Shown piece after piece: positions 45,991-59,460 of a stretch of 64,000 bases of DNA; positions within the stretch are counted from its first letter, which is position 1, and each line of letters begins with the position of its first letter. Where the stretch lies: the NCBI GenBank assembly GCA_025603075.1, contig MU626302.1, positions 1 through 64,000 on the forward strand. Reading direction: 5' to 3'. Both the position numbers and the translations under genes were made by a program. Origin of the DNA: Neoconidiobolus thromboides FSU 785. Lineage: Eukaryota > Entomophthoromycota > Entomophthoromycetes > Entomophthorales > Neoconidiobolaceae. A model generated the notes under the pieces. The model was not told where the DNA came from. It did not search any database and was given only the letters and a program-made list of their open reading frames with translations.

Positions 45991-47391
45991 TCAAATATAG
46001 ATTTAATTCTTCAAATTATTAATTTATAGACAAAATCATAACGCTCTGTATATAACTTAAGCAGATAAATTTAACATTCATATAGTAAATATTCTGTAGT
46101 TAAATAACACAATGTCGCATAATATTAAATATCCATAGTTTTATTTACATTTAAAAGCATAATAATTATAAAAGTAGCAATTCAATTATTTTGCAATATT
46201 ATTAAAAATTACTATACTTCTACCATGATATGCTCAGTATCTATTTATTACTTTCTTTATTCTATATAGATTTTTAAGCAACAAAGGGCTAGATTTTTAT
46301 ATTGTGATACTATTATATTTTAAAAACCTATTAAGAGCAAACTATGCCTCTGAAACATTGAAAATTTAAACAGATCCATACTCCGAAGTAGTTGGAGTTG
46401 CTGCAACTCTATTATGGTCTGTTAGTTATTGATTTAAGAATATAATTTTTCTAAAATCATACTAACATCTAAAGATTATTTTTTAAAGACCAAACAATCA
46501 AATAACTGGCTCTATATATTACCACAAAATAGGTCCCAATGAAGTTGCAACAACCGTAAGTAAATCTAAAAATAAAACAAAAACACTATACCAATGAAGT
46601 TGACAGGTTCAAAATTCTTAAAAAAAGCAAATTTGATAATATAATTACTATTCTAAGAATCAAACATAAAAGCTTTGGGATCTTAAAGTATTTTTAAACT
46701 CACCTTCAAAAAATGATAATTAATACTTTAAGATTTTATTAGAGTTAATAAGCATAATCGTAATTCTGTAAGACACGTGTGAGACTTATGGGTTTTAGCA
46801 TTATCTGTGAATATATAATATGGTTGATGAGAAGTTAATATAATTGGTATGATCAGTTTGAGTTCATCACAATAGTGGGCATTTTGGAGGATTTATAAGA
46901 ATATTGCTTTGATCATGTGAATTAGCTGGTTTATTAAATTTGTTTACTTTTCCCTCAACTTTTATTCTTCTATTATCCTATCATTAAAAGTCATACTTAA
47001 TAATAAAACAAAAAATTTAGAGATGGATATATAGCCTGAAAGTGAAGAAATAACATGACTTGGAAAACTAGTATTGCTTAAATGAATAATTTTAAAGTGC
47101 TTAACTATATATGGATTATAGAATTCAACTTTATAGAAAATAGCTTTTAGCACAAATTACTGATTACTATTATTGTATTTCCTTTTAACAATAAACAATT
47201 TTATCCATTTTATTTTCTACTAATTGAGTTTATTAGAAAGCTTTAGTCTGCTTCATTTACCTATTTTTGAGCAATTACTTTGCTAATAAACACTAGTTGT
47301 TAGTTTCAAATAAATATATTTTCTATAACAAAATTATAAATAAAAATAAAAACTACTTCTAGCATTTTGATTTCTAATGTGTAATCTAAAT

Positions 47392-47499
47392 TATGGGGAA
47401 ATATGTTTTTTTGGTTTCATTATTTTTTACATTTTAAGCACTATTTAAACGGAAAAATTCTTAGGAAAATTCTTAAATACAAAAATACATCTCCTTTAT
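47392..47499 (+). mobile_element. Fold-back MITE-like element, copy 9
   Basis: Begins TATGGGGAAATATGTTTTTT, has ATTTTAAGCACTATTTAAAC centrally and ends AATACATCTCCTTTAT. Confidence 0.8.
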
Positions 47500-49545
47500 G
47501 TTTGTTTGCATAAGTACATTCAGCCAAATATTCAAAAATTTATTGAATTAAGCACTTGACTAATTTTAATTATTTTGGGAAAACATTGATAGCAAATCAT
47601 AAATAAAATTAGGAAGTTTATTAAATCAATTTTTGTGAAATGTAGTGAAAATAGTTTTGTCTAAAAAAGCTAATAGCTATTGCTATAGGATAATTATATT
47701 AATCTCAATCATCCAGCCCTGTTTTAATCATTATATATAAACAGATGCCTTCTATTAAAATATAACGTTGTGTTATAACTTGTAAAGCTATATATATTAG
47801 TATTTGCATTTCTCTACCACTTAGTTTTGATAAATATCAGCATTTTAATTAAAATCATATTATGAGCACCGCTACAAATATATAGATACCAAAAATATTA
47901 GTCCTCACAGCATTTGTATCAATGTTAAATGTACTACAATAACAAAACGAGACTAAAGATTAGTTTTTCAATAATACCTTCATTATGTTAGTTTTACTAT
48001 CTATACATATTGTTTTAGCTTATTTATAAATAGTTTTAGCACTTTGATTGTTTAATTATTAGCTATTTGCTTGAACTTTTAACAAATATATCTTAAGCTG
48101 ATTAATTATTTGTTATTTGTATTTGTTTTTATCTTTTTTTTAAAATATTCATATAACTTTTAAATGTTAAACATTTATTGTTAATATATTAATTTTAGCA
48201 GCTATATCAGCTATGATCAAACTTAATCAAATCAGGCATTTTGCTATAAAACCAAGTATCAATAAAATGTTATCTATGTTTGTTATTTTTATTATATTTT
48301 ATAATTTACAGTTCTATAATTAAAAAATCAAAAAAATTCTTTAGTATTGATTATTATATATAGTCATAAATTCTTATTTTTTAATATTTTTAACTAAATT
48401 AAAAGCTTTTTTATAATTATAGTTAATTATTGTAATATTTGTTTATTCAATATATATGGCTTATAGCCTGTTTTATTTTATTTATTATACGTTTGTGAAA
48501 TATCACTTTACCAGTTTTAGATTGATTATAACATAAAAATCACTTAAGTTGTCATGTTCTTGAGTTCAGGCAGAATCAATTCGAACCTTTTATTTTAGTT
48601 TGCTATGAGAATTTATGCCAGGTAATTCAGAAAGACATTATCTCCCCGTTTTGATATCCATACTTATTGGAATACAAAAGAGATTTTAGAACATAATAAC
48701 TCGAGGCTTTTTAACTAAATTGTTCACTAATATCGTACCTTCAATAAAGCTAGTAAATCTTTCTGGTAGTATTTTATGTAGATTTTACAGTAGTATTGTC
48801 TACTATATTTGTCTTACATAGCCCATACCATATTATGTGCCATTCTCTATAATTCAAGTTTATCTTATTTACATAAACCAAGACCTTTTAACTCCAACCA
48901 TTAAGTACTAGATTTTGCACTTTCAATAATTAAAAACATAATTGTAAAGAAACAATAGTAAAAAATAGCTTTTGAAAATATAAAATATACACGTATATAT
49001 TATAAAAAACTAAATAACAGTATTACTATAATAACCGTGTTAGCTTTTAAGTAATAAAAAATGACTTTAAAATTTAAGGCCTATATAGAAGTTAATATTT
49101 AGTAATTGGACTTAAAAGCAGTTTTTACTTGACTACTCATAAGTCAAGAGATCTTGATTTATGTAATTAAGATAGACTTGAATTATAAAAAATAGCACAT
49201 AATATGTTATAGAATGTGTAAAACAAATAAAATGAAAGCGTTATTACAAAAGTTAATCGCCTTCATTAAATAATATAATATCAGGTAATAGTTTAAAAAA
49301 CTTTAAGCTACCATGTTAAAAAATCTTTTTCATATTTTAATTAGATGACTGTATATAAAAAACATAATAATAATAATAATTTTTTGTTATAGTTACTAAT
49401 TATAAACATTAAAATATAAGGATGACATTTAGTGCAACCAAGTAATAAAACTTTTTTAGATTTGCTATAAAATTTCAAACTAATTATACTTAAATTTAAA
49501 AATACAATCTTTTTTAATCAAAATTATTTGTTAGTTAAATTTACT

Positions 49546-49652
49546 ATATGGGGCTATTTTTTTGGCTTCGTCACTTTTTCCATCTTTTAAATGCTATTTG
49601 AGTGGAAAAATCGACAATAAAATTCATAAATACAAAACACATCCCCCACCAT
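49546..49652 (+). mobile_element. Fold-back MITE-like element, copy 10
   Basis: Begins TATATGGGGCTATTTTTTTG, has CTTTTAAATGCTATTTGAGT centrally and ends ACACATCCCCCACCATAT. Confidence 0.8.
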
Positions 49653-49841
49653 ATGGATTATAATTAAATTAGTTGTAAACCTGATAAAGCAGTACTTTGT
49701 ACTTAGTAGTTAAAACAATTGTTATACTGTAATTAACTATAAAGCTAATAAACCAATATTCTATAAAAATATTAATAATATTTAAAAAAATTAAAGCTGA
49801 TAATAAAATAATCTTATTATCATTTGATCTATTATTTACCA

Positions 49842-49945
49842 TTTGGGGATGTTTTTTTTGGTTTCATCACTTTTTCTATTTTTTAAGCGCTATTTGAGTA
49901 GAAAAATTATTAGTAAAATTCTTAAACACAAAAATACATCCCCAT
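49842..49945 (+). mobile_element. Fold-back MITE-like element, copy 11
   Basis: A well-preserved copy: it begins TTGGGGATGTTTTTTTTGG, has TTTTTTAAGCGCTATTTGAG centrally and ends AATACATCCCCATG. Confidence 0.87.
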
Positions 49946-50123
49946 GTTTATTTTGCTAATTGTATAAATAAAATTATTTTTAAAATTACTTACATATTTT
50001 TATAATCAAAACATTTTAATAAGTCTTATTATGTATAAATAATATAAATAATCTATATAATATGAAATATTTAAGTTTTAATAACTATCTATTTATATTG
50101 GATAAAACAATTCATATTAATAA

Positions 50124-50230
50124 TATGGGAATGTTTTTTTTTACTTCATTATTTTTTCCATTTTTTAACTACTATTTAAGGCGGAAAATTTGTTAGTAAA
50201 ATTCTTAAACACAAAAATACATCCCCATAT
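50124..50230 (+). mobile_element. Fold-back MITE-like element, copy 12
   Basis: Begins TATGGGAATGTTTTTTTTTA, has CATTTTTTAACTACTATTTA centrally and ends AATACATCCCCATAT. Confidence 0.83.
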
Positions 50231-50616
50231 GGGTATAATTAAAAGTAAAAGAGTGTAATTTATTAAACTATTAATAAGCTTACTTATTATTTTTATAAGT
50301 TTTTACAACTAACATCTTTTTAAATATGATGCACTAAAACAAGTTATTAGTTTAAATATTAGAATACTACAATTAAATGATTTATTATATGTAAACAATA
50401 TTCTAGTTATAAATATCAAATCATCAACTCAACTCAGGATTCAATTTTAGCTACTATTAACTTAATGTTAAGACTTAGATGTTATATAACTCTAAACTTG
50501 AAAAAAAGCAGCAAATTCATCTACTATCCAATAAAAACTTTCAAAAGTTACAAGTAAAAACAATATCAAAATTCAAATCAGCATTTTTTTTAAAATTCTA
50601 AAAAGGTATAAAAAAG

Positions 50617-51298
50617 ATGAACGGCTCAGTGGTCTGTTTTTTATTATGTTTAATACTTGCTGTCGTTTTAATCTTGTTTTCGATATTTTTCGTAAGTCTT
50701 TTTTTTGTAATTTAGTAATTGAAATTTTTTTAAATGCTGGATTTATTAGTTAATCATGTTAACGGATCTTGAATCCGATTATATTAACCCTGTAGACCTA
50801 TGTAATAAATTGAATAAGGTAACTAAAAAATAGATAAACTTTATATTATTAGTATTAATATTGAACTTCAGTATATAATGCCTGAACATATAACGCATGG
50901 GTTAATTGTCATCATCTTGTTATTCTCAGGGATGTATTATAGTCTATTATTCAATCTACCATTGTTTCTATTTAATTTATCAAAGTAAGCAACTATGCAT
51001 ATCTCATACTTTATAAAAGATTTTAAGCATTAAATTAACACGTCTTTTATATTAGTATCTATCAAAAAAAGCTTCATTTAGATGCCACAGAAATATTTCG
51101 TAGTTTACCAAAACATAAATGGGATTGGGGTTTTCGATTAGGTTTTTATTTACTTTGTTTATTTTGGTATCTTTATAGGTAAGTAACAAGGTTTTACTAG
51201 CTATTATTATTATGGATATTAATTAGCTTCTTTTTTTATTTAGAATGATTGTTTGTTTAGTTGAACAAGTGAGACCTACGACTGCTACATTTGAATAA
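50617..51298 (+). CDS. ERV14: Cornichon-family ER cargo receptor (Erv14)
   Basis: A COPII cargo receptor that exports transmembrane proteins from the ER. Five exons: 50617-50691, 50750-50818, 50872-50984, 51056-51178 and 51244-51298. They sum to 435 nt, 144 aa. Three hydrophobic segments are evident. The family hallmarks are the [17 protein letters not shown] loop after the first segment, [32 protein letters not shown] and [13 protein letters not shown]. Length and layout equal yeast Erv14 (138 aa) and Drosophila cornichon. All introns are GT-AG. Confidence 0.95.
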
Positions 51299-51663
51299 GA
51301 ATAAATATTTGTTTTAAATAAACATGCTTTATACCCTTTTTTTATGACTTTAATGATTTAATAGTTATCTTGATAGAAGAATTATTTGATAGAGGTCTAG
51401 TCTTTTTTAGATAATAAATAGAAATTAACTTAATGACAGTATAATGATGACTATATATTTATTACATGAGTCAAGCTTTTAAATGAACATAAAAGATTAA
51501 TAATTTTATAATATCCTAACAATTAGTAATAGATTCTTAAATTTCATCATATCAATTGTAATCTTCAAATAAAAATGAAGCAAATTTGATTTTCAAATTA
51601 TTGTAAAAAAAGGAACTTGAGCTAAAAAACAACTTTTTTAATAACTTTTATTTTTTTTAAAAC
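51299..51663. other. Intergenic, ERV14 to LTO1
   Basis: About 365 bp; nothing beyond presumed 3' UTR and promoter is seen. Confidence 0.5.
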
Positions 51664-52192
51664 ATGTTAGATTCCACTTTAGATGAGATTTTATTTATTG
51701 AACAAAAGTAAGTTGCAATAAATGTCTCTTCTTTTTAATATTAACTAAGCTCTAATTAATAAATTAGATATTTTATTGAAGGTGTAAAAACGGGAGAAAT
51801 TGAAGGAGAAGATATTGGAAAATTACAAGGACGATTACATGGTTTAGAAAAAGGGTATGAATTTGGTAAAAAAATAGGGTTTATTCAATCTATATGTAAA
51901 ACTATATGTTATCTTAATGAAAATCAAAAGTTAAATGAAACTATGAATGAGAGGTAAAACTTTCATTTCTATTTACTATCTATTTTTATTTATTTGTCTA
52001 TTTAGAATAATTAAAAATATAAATAGTATACTAAAATTAATAGATACAGTACCTATTATTAATGATCATGAATTTGATTATCAAAAAATTGAAGCTCAAT
52101 TAGATGCTAAAGTTAAATTATTATTTACTTGGCTAGGGCTTAGTGCAACCGATACACCAATTAATCATAAAACTAATGACTTAAATTATTAA
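51664..52192 (+). CDS. LTO1: Lto1 (ORAOV1) Fe-S adaptor protein
   Basis: Three exons, 51664-51707, 51768-51953 and 52006-52192, give 138 aa. The family-defining deca-GX3 array is plain: EGVKTGEIEGEDIGKLQGRL followed by HGLEKGYEFGKKIG, with Gly at every fourth position. In yeast, Lto1 with Yae1 recruits the ABC protein Rli1 to the cytosolic Fe-S targeting complex, allowing ribosome biogenesis. The family's C-terminal Trp that contacts the CIA complex is not visible at the very end here, which reads DLNY. Confidence 0.88.
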
Positions 52193-52875
52193 ATAAATAG
52201 AATAAATATTAAGTAAATAAATAAAAACAAATATATCATATCTAAATTTTTATCTTTATTAGTAATCTTTAAATTAAATAACATATTAATTGTAATAATT
52301 ATTGAATTTTACAATATGGGAGTGTATTTTTGTATTTAAGAATTTTACTAATAATCTTTCCGCTCAAATAGTGCTTAAAAATGGAAAAAGTGATGAAACC
52401 AAAAAAAACATTCTCATATGCCACTTTAATGTGAAAGTGAATAATTTCTAATATTTGCCAAATTTTAAGTCATGTCAAAAGAGCTTCAACTAATTAAATA
52501 AATTTGATGCCTTGTTAAGGTTGATTTTATTAGTTGAAGTTAGTAGTTGTATGGCAGAAGTTTATATTAGCCGTAATTTGAAAAAAATGTATTTTACATT
52601 TTCCAACAACGATGTGATTAATCTAGTAATAATAACAAAATTTTAATAATTAATTTTTCATTCAATTTTAATACTTAAACTTAGTTATTCAAACCTAAAT
52701 TATGCCATAAAACCCTCCTTAGATCACGACTTACCTAGTTTATCCTCAATTAATTAAATTTAGAAATTCAACGTCAACAAATGATTCAAATAAACTAATC
52801 AACATTATAACAGAAAATAAATAATAAAAATAAAACTTAATACTTTTTATAAAAATTAGTTTTATTTATCTAACA
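52193..52875. other. Intergenic, LTO1 to alkaline phosphatase
   Basis: About 680 bp with one inverted fold-back element copy. No gene is supported. Confidence 0.5.
52314..52419 (-). mobile_element. Fold-back MITE-like element, copy 13
   Basis: An inverted copy: it begins TATGGGAGTGTATTTTTGT, has GCTCAAATAGTGCTTAAAAA centrally and ends AACATTCTCATATG. Confidence 0.83.
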
Positions 52876-55020
52876 ATGGATTTAGAAAGCAACAATAATA
52901 ATACGGAAGGGATTAGCCTTATTAATAATAATCAAATAAAACCAGTAATTTTAATTAATTCATTATTAAAAAATATTAGCTAATCTTAATTTCAGTCCAA
53001 TCATAAAAAATACATGAGCTATTGTGTAGGTTTAATCTTAGTGTTTATCATTGGTATAGGAATTGTAGTGTCCTATTCCCCACACTATGGTAGTTCATTA
53101 AATCTCTTTCATTTTTTATTAATTGTAATTCTCTTTTTAGGTAACAAGCGTAATGTAATTATCATGATATCAGATGGTTTTGGACCAGCCAGTGAAACTT
53201 ATGGACGAACGTTTCATCAGTTTGTACATAATAATACTTATTCATCTATCACCCCATTGGATCAAATTTTAATTGGACAATCAAGAACACGTTCTTCATC
53301 CAGTGTAATTACAGATTCAGCTGCTGGAGCTACCGCTTTTTCTTGTGGTTTAAAAAGTTATAATGGTGCTATTGGGGGTAAGTTTTAAATTTTATTGTAA
53401 AAATGTCAATAAAAGTATTTTATATTAAGTTTAACTCATTATGCATATTTTTATAGTTGATCAACACCAACGTCCATGCGGTACTGTTTTAGAAGCAGCT
53501 AAAAAAAGAGGTTTTTTAACTGGTTTAGTAGCCACTTCAAGAATTACACATGCTACACCTGCTTCTTTCTCAGCCCATGTTATCTCTAGGGATATGGAAA
53601 ATAAAATAGCAGAACAACAAATTGGATTATATCCATTAGGTAGAAATGTAGATATTATGTTTGGTGGTGGTAAATGTGAATTTTTGGATAGAAATACTAC
53701 AGGTTCTTGTAGATCGGATAATTTAGATTTAATTAAAAAAGGAAATGAATTAGGTTGGAATTTCGTATTTGAAAAAAAGGAGTTTGAAGAAATTGATGAT
53801 AATAATGTAAAGCTTCCATTGGCGGGTTTGTTTGCTAATGGGGTAAATATTAATAATTCAACTATTTATTATTTATTATTTATTATTTATTGTTGTTTAT
53901 TATTTATTTTAGCATATGGATTATGAAATTGACCGAGATAGTTCACAACAACCTGCTTTAAAAGAAATGGCCAAAAAAACTATACAAATATTAAATAATT
54001 TAACTAAGAAAAAAACTCATGGATTTTTTTTAATGATCGAAGGTTCCAGAATCGATATGGCAGCTCATGAGTAATCTATTAAAAATCCATTTTTATTTTT
54101 ATTTTTATTGAATATTTCTATTTAGCAATGATCCCGTTGCTCATGCTCATGATATTTTAGCTTATTATGAAACAGTAAAAGTAGTTAAAGATTTTGTAGC
54201 TAAAAATTCAGATACAGTCATGATTTCAGTAAATTTGAAAAGTTAGAAACATTCAATCATTATTCTTATCTTGAATTTCTAGGTAAGTGATCATGAAACT
54301 GGTGGCTTCACTTTAGGTCGTCAATTAACTGCTGCTTATCCCGAATACATATGGTAAAGAAATAAGTCTTTCACTTTGTTCTAACTAATAAAATTGTAAT
54401 TAATTGTATTTTAGGCATCCAGAAGTTATTGCCAGGGTAAAAAAATCAACTGAAAAACTAGCTGAAGAAATCATGAATTTCACTGGGAAAGATAAAGCTA
54501 ATTTTATTGAAAATAAAATATTACAGGAATCTATGGGTATCTCCGATCCTACTGAGATTGAAATTGAAGCTATTAACCATGCTAATACTTTATTTGATTT
54601 AAAAGCTCAACTTGGTAATGTAGTTTCTAGAAGAGCTAATTTAGGGGTAAGTTGATAAATTAATTGATATTTAATACTTATTCTTTTATTTTTTTGTAAT
54701 TTAGTGGACAACTCATGGCCATACTGGTGTGGATGTAAATTTATATGCTTATGGTAAAGGTGCACATCACTTGCATGGGAGTAAAGAGGTAATTTTATTA
54801 TTATGTATTATAATATCGATATTAATTTATTTTTACCTTTATTTTATTTTATCTTATTTTCATTATAATACTATAGAATACTGATATTGGCAAATTTATT
54901 GAGACTTTCTTGGATTTGGATTTAACTTCAATTACTAAAAAATTAAAGTAAGCGAATAAATTCATTAGTTGATATTTTAATAATATTAATGTTTGTTTTC
55001 TTAGGAAATGGCGATTTTAA
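52876..55020 (+). CDS. PHO8: Vacuolar-type alkaline phosphatase (Pho8-like)
   Basis: Eleven exons: 52876-52944, 52996-53089, 53141-53377, 53457-53842, 53913-54070, 54126-54228, 54283-54353, 54415-54646, 54705-54788, 54877-54947 and 55005-55020. They total 1521 nt, 506 aa. A short Asn-rich cytosolic tail precedes one membrane anchor (~28-50), giving type II topology like Pho8. Catalytic features: NVIIMISDGFG with the metal-binding Asp, VITDSAAGATAF with the phosphorylated Ser, THATPASFSAHV, IEGSRIDMAAHDND, SDHETGGFTLGRQ and WTTHGHTGVDVNLYAYGKGA. The enzyme hydrolyses phosphomonoesters at alkaline pH. The last exon is only 16 nt (LysTrpArgPhe). All key motifs appear intact. Confidence 0.93.
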
Positions 55021-55309
55021 GTGAAATTATATTGTTTGATGATATAATATTAACAATTATTATTATTAAATTTTTAAGTCAAGTTTTTTGTTTATTTTTA
55101 AAAATCTTAATTTATTATGTCTACAACAAACCCGCTCTTTTTTAAAACCTTAATGTTCGATTATATTATTATAAGAATTTCATTCCAACCTCTTGTTTTA
55201 AAGTATTGATTTTTATTTGTAAAAAATAAATCGAATTAGTTGTTAAAAAAATTGTATTGAGTTTTTATTTATATTTAATAAACAATTATAAAGCAGTTGA
55301 ATTTGATTT

Positions 55310-57744
55310 TTAACTTCTACCGAATAAATCCTTTTCCTAAATTAAAAATAAAAATTAATATTAAAATTATAAGATATATAATTATATTAGTTATGCTTAC
55401 AATTAATTTAGCTGCAATTGGATGATAGATATTTTTATTAGCTAAAAATGTTTTCTTTGCTAATGTAGATCCATTTTCTGTTTGATTTAAAGCACTAAAA
55501 TAAAGCACATCATTAGTAATAGTTAACTTTTATATTAAAAAAGATACTTACTGATAAAGTGGACGAACGTATTTCATTCTACCTTGTTCAGTAATGAATT
55601 TTACAACAGCTGGGAAAATAGATTCATAATTGGCTCTTAAGCATAATAACTGCCATCGAAGTTTAACTTCACAATTTGGATTGGAAGTAATTGAATAAAT
55701 TTCTTCTAGATTTTTTATCACATTTACAGATAAGGCTGGATACTCGGAAAAGCGTTCAAGGAATACAACTAATTAAATTAAGTTAATTGTTTATTTAAAT
55801 ATTTAATAAATAACAAATAATAAACTTACCTTGTTGATTAGTATTAAGATCTTGGAAATCACTGGGTTGAAATTCTTCAAATGACGATTTATCACGGGAG
55901 GCATCCCATCTAAATATTAATGCTAATATTCGATTTAATTTAACAATTTAATAGTTTAAATTTACCTTTTAGCTAATTCATCACAAGGTTGACTTAAAGT
56001 GGTATCAAAATCACAACTTACTGGAGGCTACAATAGAATTATTATTATTATTTATTATTATTTATTATTATCATTGAATTACCATTCCAGGGGAGTGTAA
56101 CCAAGTATTCCAATCCACTTGGTCTAATAATTTAATTTTTTCATCCCCATGATTTTTTTGCATATATTCATATAAGTAACTTTTCCAATCTTTTGTGGTA
56201 ATAGATTGATGTGAAAAGTTAACAATATGTGCCTTCATATAAGGTTCAAATACTTCTGGTCCCCCTAATAATTGTTCAAGATAATATAAAAAGTTAAAGC
56301 CTTTTTCTATTATAATAAATAATTATTAGTATTAATATTTTCATTGTAATTAATAAAAATAAAAAATTACCATAAGGTACACTTGAAAAAGCATCATCTG
56401 GGTTAACATTTTCTAAGTTAGGACATAAAGCTGTCAATGGATTCTCTTTACCAAAGAACTCAATACTTTGTTCAAGAGCTTTCCAGCCAATAATAGCACT
56501 AAATTGACGCATAGGTTCTCCATGAATTCGTCCCATAATTTTTCTTTCCAAAAACATTGTCCAACCTTCATTTAACCAAAAATGTTCCCAATTATAATTA
56601 GTGACCAAATTACCAGTCCAAGAATGCGATAATTCATGAGCAATCACATCCACAGCCGATTTATCACCTGCTAACAAAGTGGGTGTAACAAAAGTTAAAT
56701 TGGGATTTTCCATACCACCATAAGGAAAAGAGGGTGGTAATATTAATAAATCATATCTTCCCCATTCATATGCACAAGTTAATTCTTCTGCTGTTTTTAA
56801 AAAGGTTTCTGTATCCGAAAATTCATAAGCTGCTGCATCGACCATCTCTGGTTCACTCCATACTGCTGATCTTGAACTTATTTCTTTACTAGCTAGGTTA
56901 CCTACTACAATGGCTATTAAATAAGATGGAATCGAATTTCTTTGTTCGAATTTATAGGTTTTTAAACTTTCATCATTGGATAGTTCATCTCCTGTACTAA
57001 GGGCACTCATAAGAGCAGTCAAATTAGAAGGTACAGTTATACTAGCACTATAAGTAATTTTAACTGCTGGAGTATCTTGACAAGGCACCATACTACGAGC
57101 ATAAATCTAATTGGATCAATATAAAATGATATTATGAATTGAAAAACTACTTACAGACTAAATAAATTTGATTAGTAAAAATTAAGAATATAATATAATT
57201 AAAAATTACTTGACATTGAGAAAACAAGTAAGGGAATTTTTTACCAACTGTTTGACTATTAAAAATTAAAATCAAATTAAATAAAAATAATATATCTATT
57301 ATTTTTCTTTTTTACCTTGGTTCTAACCATTGAATAGCACCAGCCTCTTTTGTCGTTTCATATTCTACTTTAAGTTGAAATTCTTTTAAACCTTGAACAC
57401 TACCTTCTAAATTAATTTCCAAGGCAGAACCTAAATTAGGATCTCTTGCAAGTAAACTGAACTATTTTTAAATAAATTAACACCAATGATATAAAGATAA
57501 ACTAAAATCAAAAACATACATCTAATTTTCTTTCTTGATCACCATCAATAATAGCAACTGAATTAATATTTAAATAGTCAGTATCTAATAGAACCTTATC
57601 TAAAGTATCAACTTTAGCTTCCATAGACAAAATGACATGCCCTCTTAAAGATTGAGAAATAAAATCCACATGGGCAACTATATTTAAGTGTTTGGTAATC
57701 ACTTCAGTAATATTGGTGAAACTGTTAGGGTCTTTTCGACACAT
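55310..57744 (-). CDS. LTA4H: M1 zinc aminopeptidase, leukotriene A4 hydrolase type
   Basis: Ten exons: 57520-57744, 57316-57461, 57210-57255, 56371-57106, 56083-56306, 55966-56027, 55830-55909, 55552-55768, 55401-55494 and 55310-55336. They sum to 1857 nt, 618 aa, matching LTA4H/yeast Lap2 (~610-670). It has an N-terminal beta-saddle, YLFSQCQ, and [11 protein letters not shown]. The exopeptidase motif is YGGMENP. The zinc site is [10 protein letters not shown] with the downstream Glu in [13 protein letters not shown]-terminal helical domain follows. The final exon gives GluLysAspLeuPheGlyArgSer, matching the KDL-type end of the family. It removes N-terminal residues and may also hydrolyse epoxides. 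The start is the ATG at 57744; no in-frame upstream exon is credible. Confidence 0.93.
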
Positions 57745-58560
57745 TTTAGTCAATGTTCTAATTTTTTGAAAAAAGTTTCTATGTTAAATGATTTTACTTA
57801 CCTTTTATACTTTTAACGTAATAATGGTGGATGATGACTTAATTTGGTAATTCATCGTTAGGTTCGAAAAAAATTTAAAATTGAGTTATGATTTCATTTG
57901 TTATGAAATAATACAGCAAGTGATTGAATTGATATACGTTTTAATTTTTGATGTTTTTATAGAGGTTTTAATCAGTGTCCATAATATATATAATACAAAT
58001 AATATCCTTACACTTACCGTTGTTAATACACCCTTAATTATTAACACTTTACCCTTATCTTTACCCTTATTTTTTAAAGTATCAACTTTGCCATTTTTTA
58101 TTAATGAGTCATAATGGATTCTCAATGTAATGTTATTTTTTATCAGGTGATTAAAATTAAAATTAAAATTAACTACACCTGTTACAGATATATTACGACT
58201 TAATTTACTGTTGATTTAAAAATAATATTTTGCTAAAATCAAGCTGAAATTAACAAATTCCGCTTAAAAAAAACTAAATAAATAGTAGTTAGCTCTAAAA
58301 ATTATTACAAATCAATCACAATAGAAATTCAAAAGTAATTAATTTGAGTTATAAAATAATAAAAAATTGAGTTAACTCCTGGTAAAACTTTAATATAACT
58401 ATTATTCGTAAATAGAGTTTTCTAAAAAGGCGTTTGAATGTATATTTAGTAGAATCAAATTTTTGTACATTTGAGATTATTAAATTATTGAACTATTAAA
58501 AACTTGGCAATAGTTATGGTTGGGATAAAAAGAATTTTATTATTGTAAAAAGTAGAATTA

Positions 58561-58666
58561 TATGGGGATGTATTTTTGTGTTTAAGAATTTTACTAACAA
58601 TTTTTCCACTTAAATAGTGCTTAAAAAACGGAAAAAGTAATGAAGTCAAAATAAACACTCCCATAT
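58561..58666 (-). mobile_element. Fold-back MITE-like element, copy 14
   Basis: A well-preserved inverted copy: TATGGGGATGTATTTTTGTG at one end, CTTAAATAGTGCTTAAAAAA centrally and ACACTCCCATATAA at the other. Confidence 0.87.
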
Positions 58667-59460
58667 AATAACATTACTATTCTATAACATTATAACCTTA
58701 TATAAATCACTTAAGTAACATTATGATGCTTTGAAATACTTCTAATTAATATTATAATCTTATTAAATTACATGATATATAATTTACTAAATTTGTAACA
58801 TCAGTCAAAATAAATGTGTATTTCTATTAATCAAAAATATTATTAATAGTAATATAAAATATTTTTAAACTTTATATTGAAATGGCATACTTGAGATAGT
58901 TTATAACATAATTTGATATTATAAATAATAAATAATAGACAATAAAATAATAAATAACAACTATCAAAATAAATCATTAAAATAACATTATTATAATATA
59001 TTAAGTAAATAACTTAATTTGTGAATTTGATTAATTTAATTAATAAATGTGTATATTAGTAAAAGATACTAAATCTTAGTGCTCAAATCTAGATTCCAAA
59101 TAATAAATAAAAGTATATGTAATATAATTAATGTAATTAATATTTAAAGATTAGCAGTACAATGATTTTTTTAATAGAAAGTTGACTGTGAATGTATTTG
59201 TACGAGTAAAGTATAGTGTATATATATTGTGTAAAGAAAGATTATCACCTCATTATTTAATAATAGTTGTAATTATATTTATAGTTTTTAACTTATACCG
59301 TTAATTTAACTTAACTTCATTTTAAATAAAATAAAATAAACTTAATTAAAATTCATATAAAATTCAAGTTCAAATTATCTTAATTTTATTAATTTATCAA
59401 TAATAAGTCTGATCATTTAACAATAGCAATAAGTTATCAAACAATGATAATATTGATATT

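Larger units (their letters stand above)
45217..50616. other. Large gene-free, repeat-bearing region
   Basis: About 5.4 kb with no supportable coding sequence. Frames are short, and their translations look like random A+T-rich sequence. It contains five fold-back element copies, three of them within 700 bp near its right end. No transposase, tRNA or rRNA is visible. Confidence 0.6.

Noticed and set aside
46962-47153. 63-codon minus-strand frame in the large gene-free region
   Set aside because: It is a single short frame with random-like composition and no splice partners.
57881-58125. Overlapping frames on both strands upstream of LTA4H
   Set aside because: Both are low-complexity Leu/Ile/Val-rich readings of A+T sequence and cannot be linked to the aminopeptidase.
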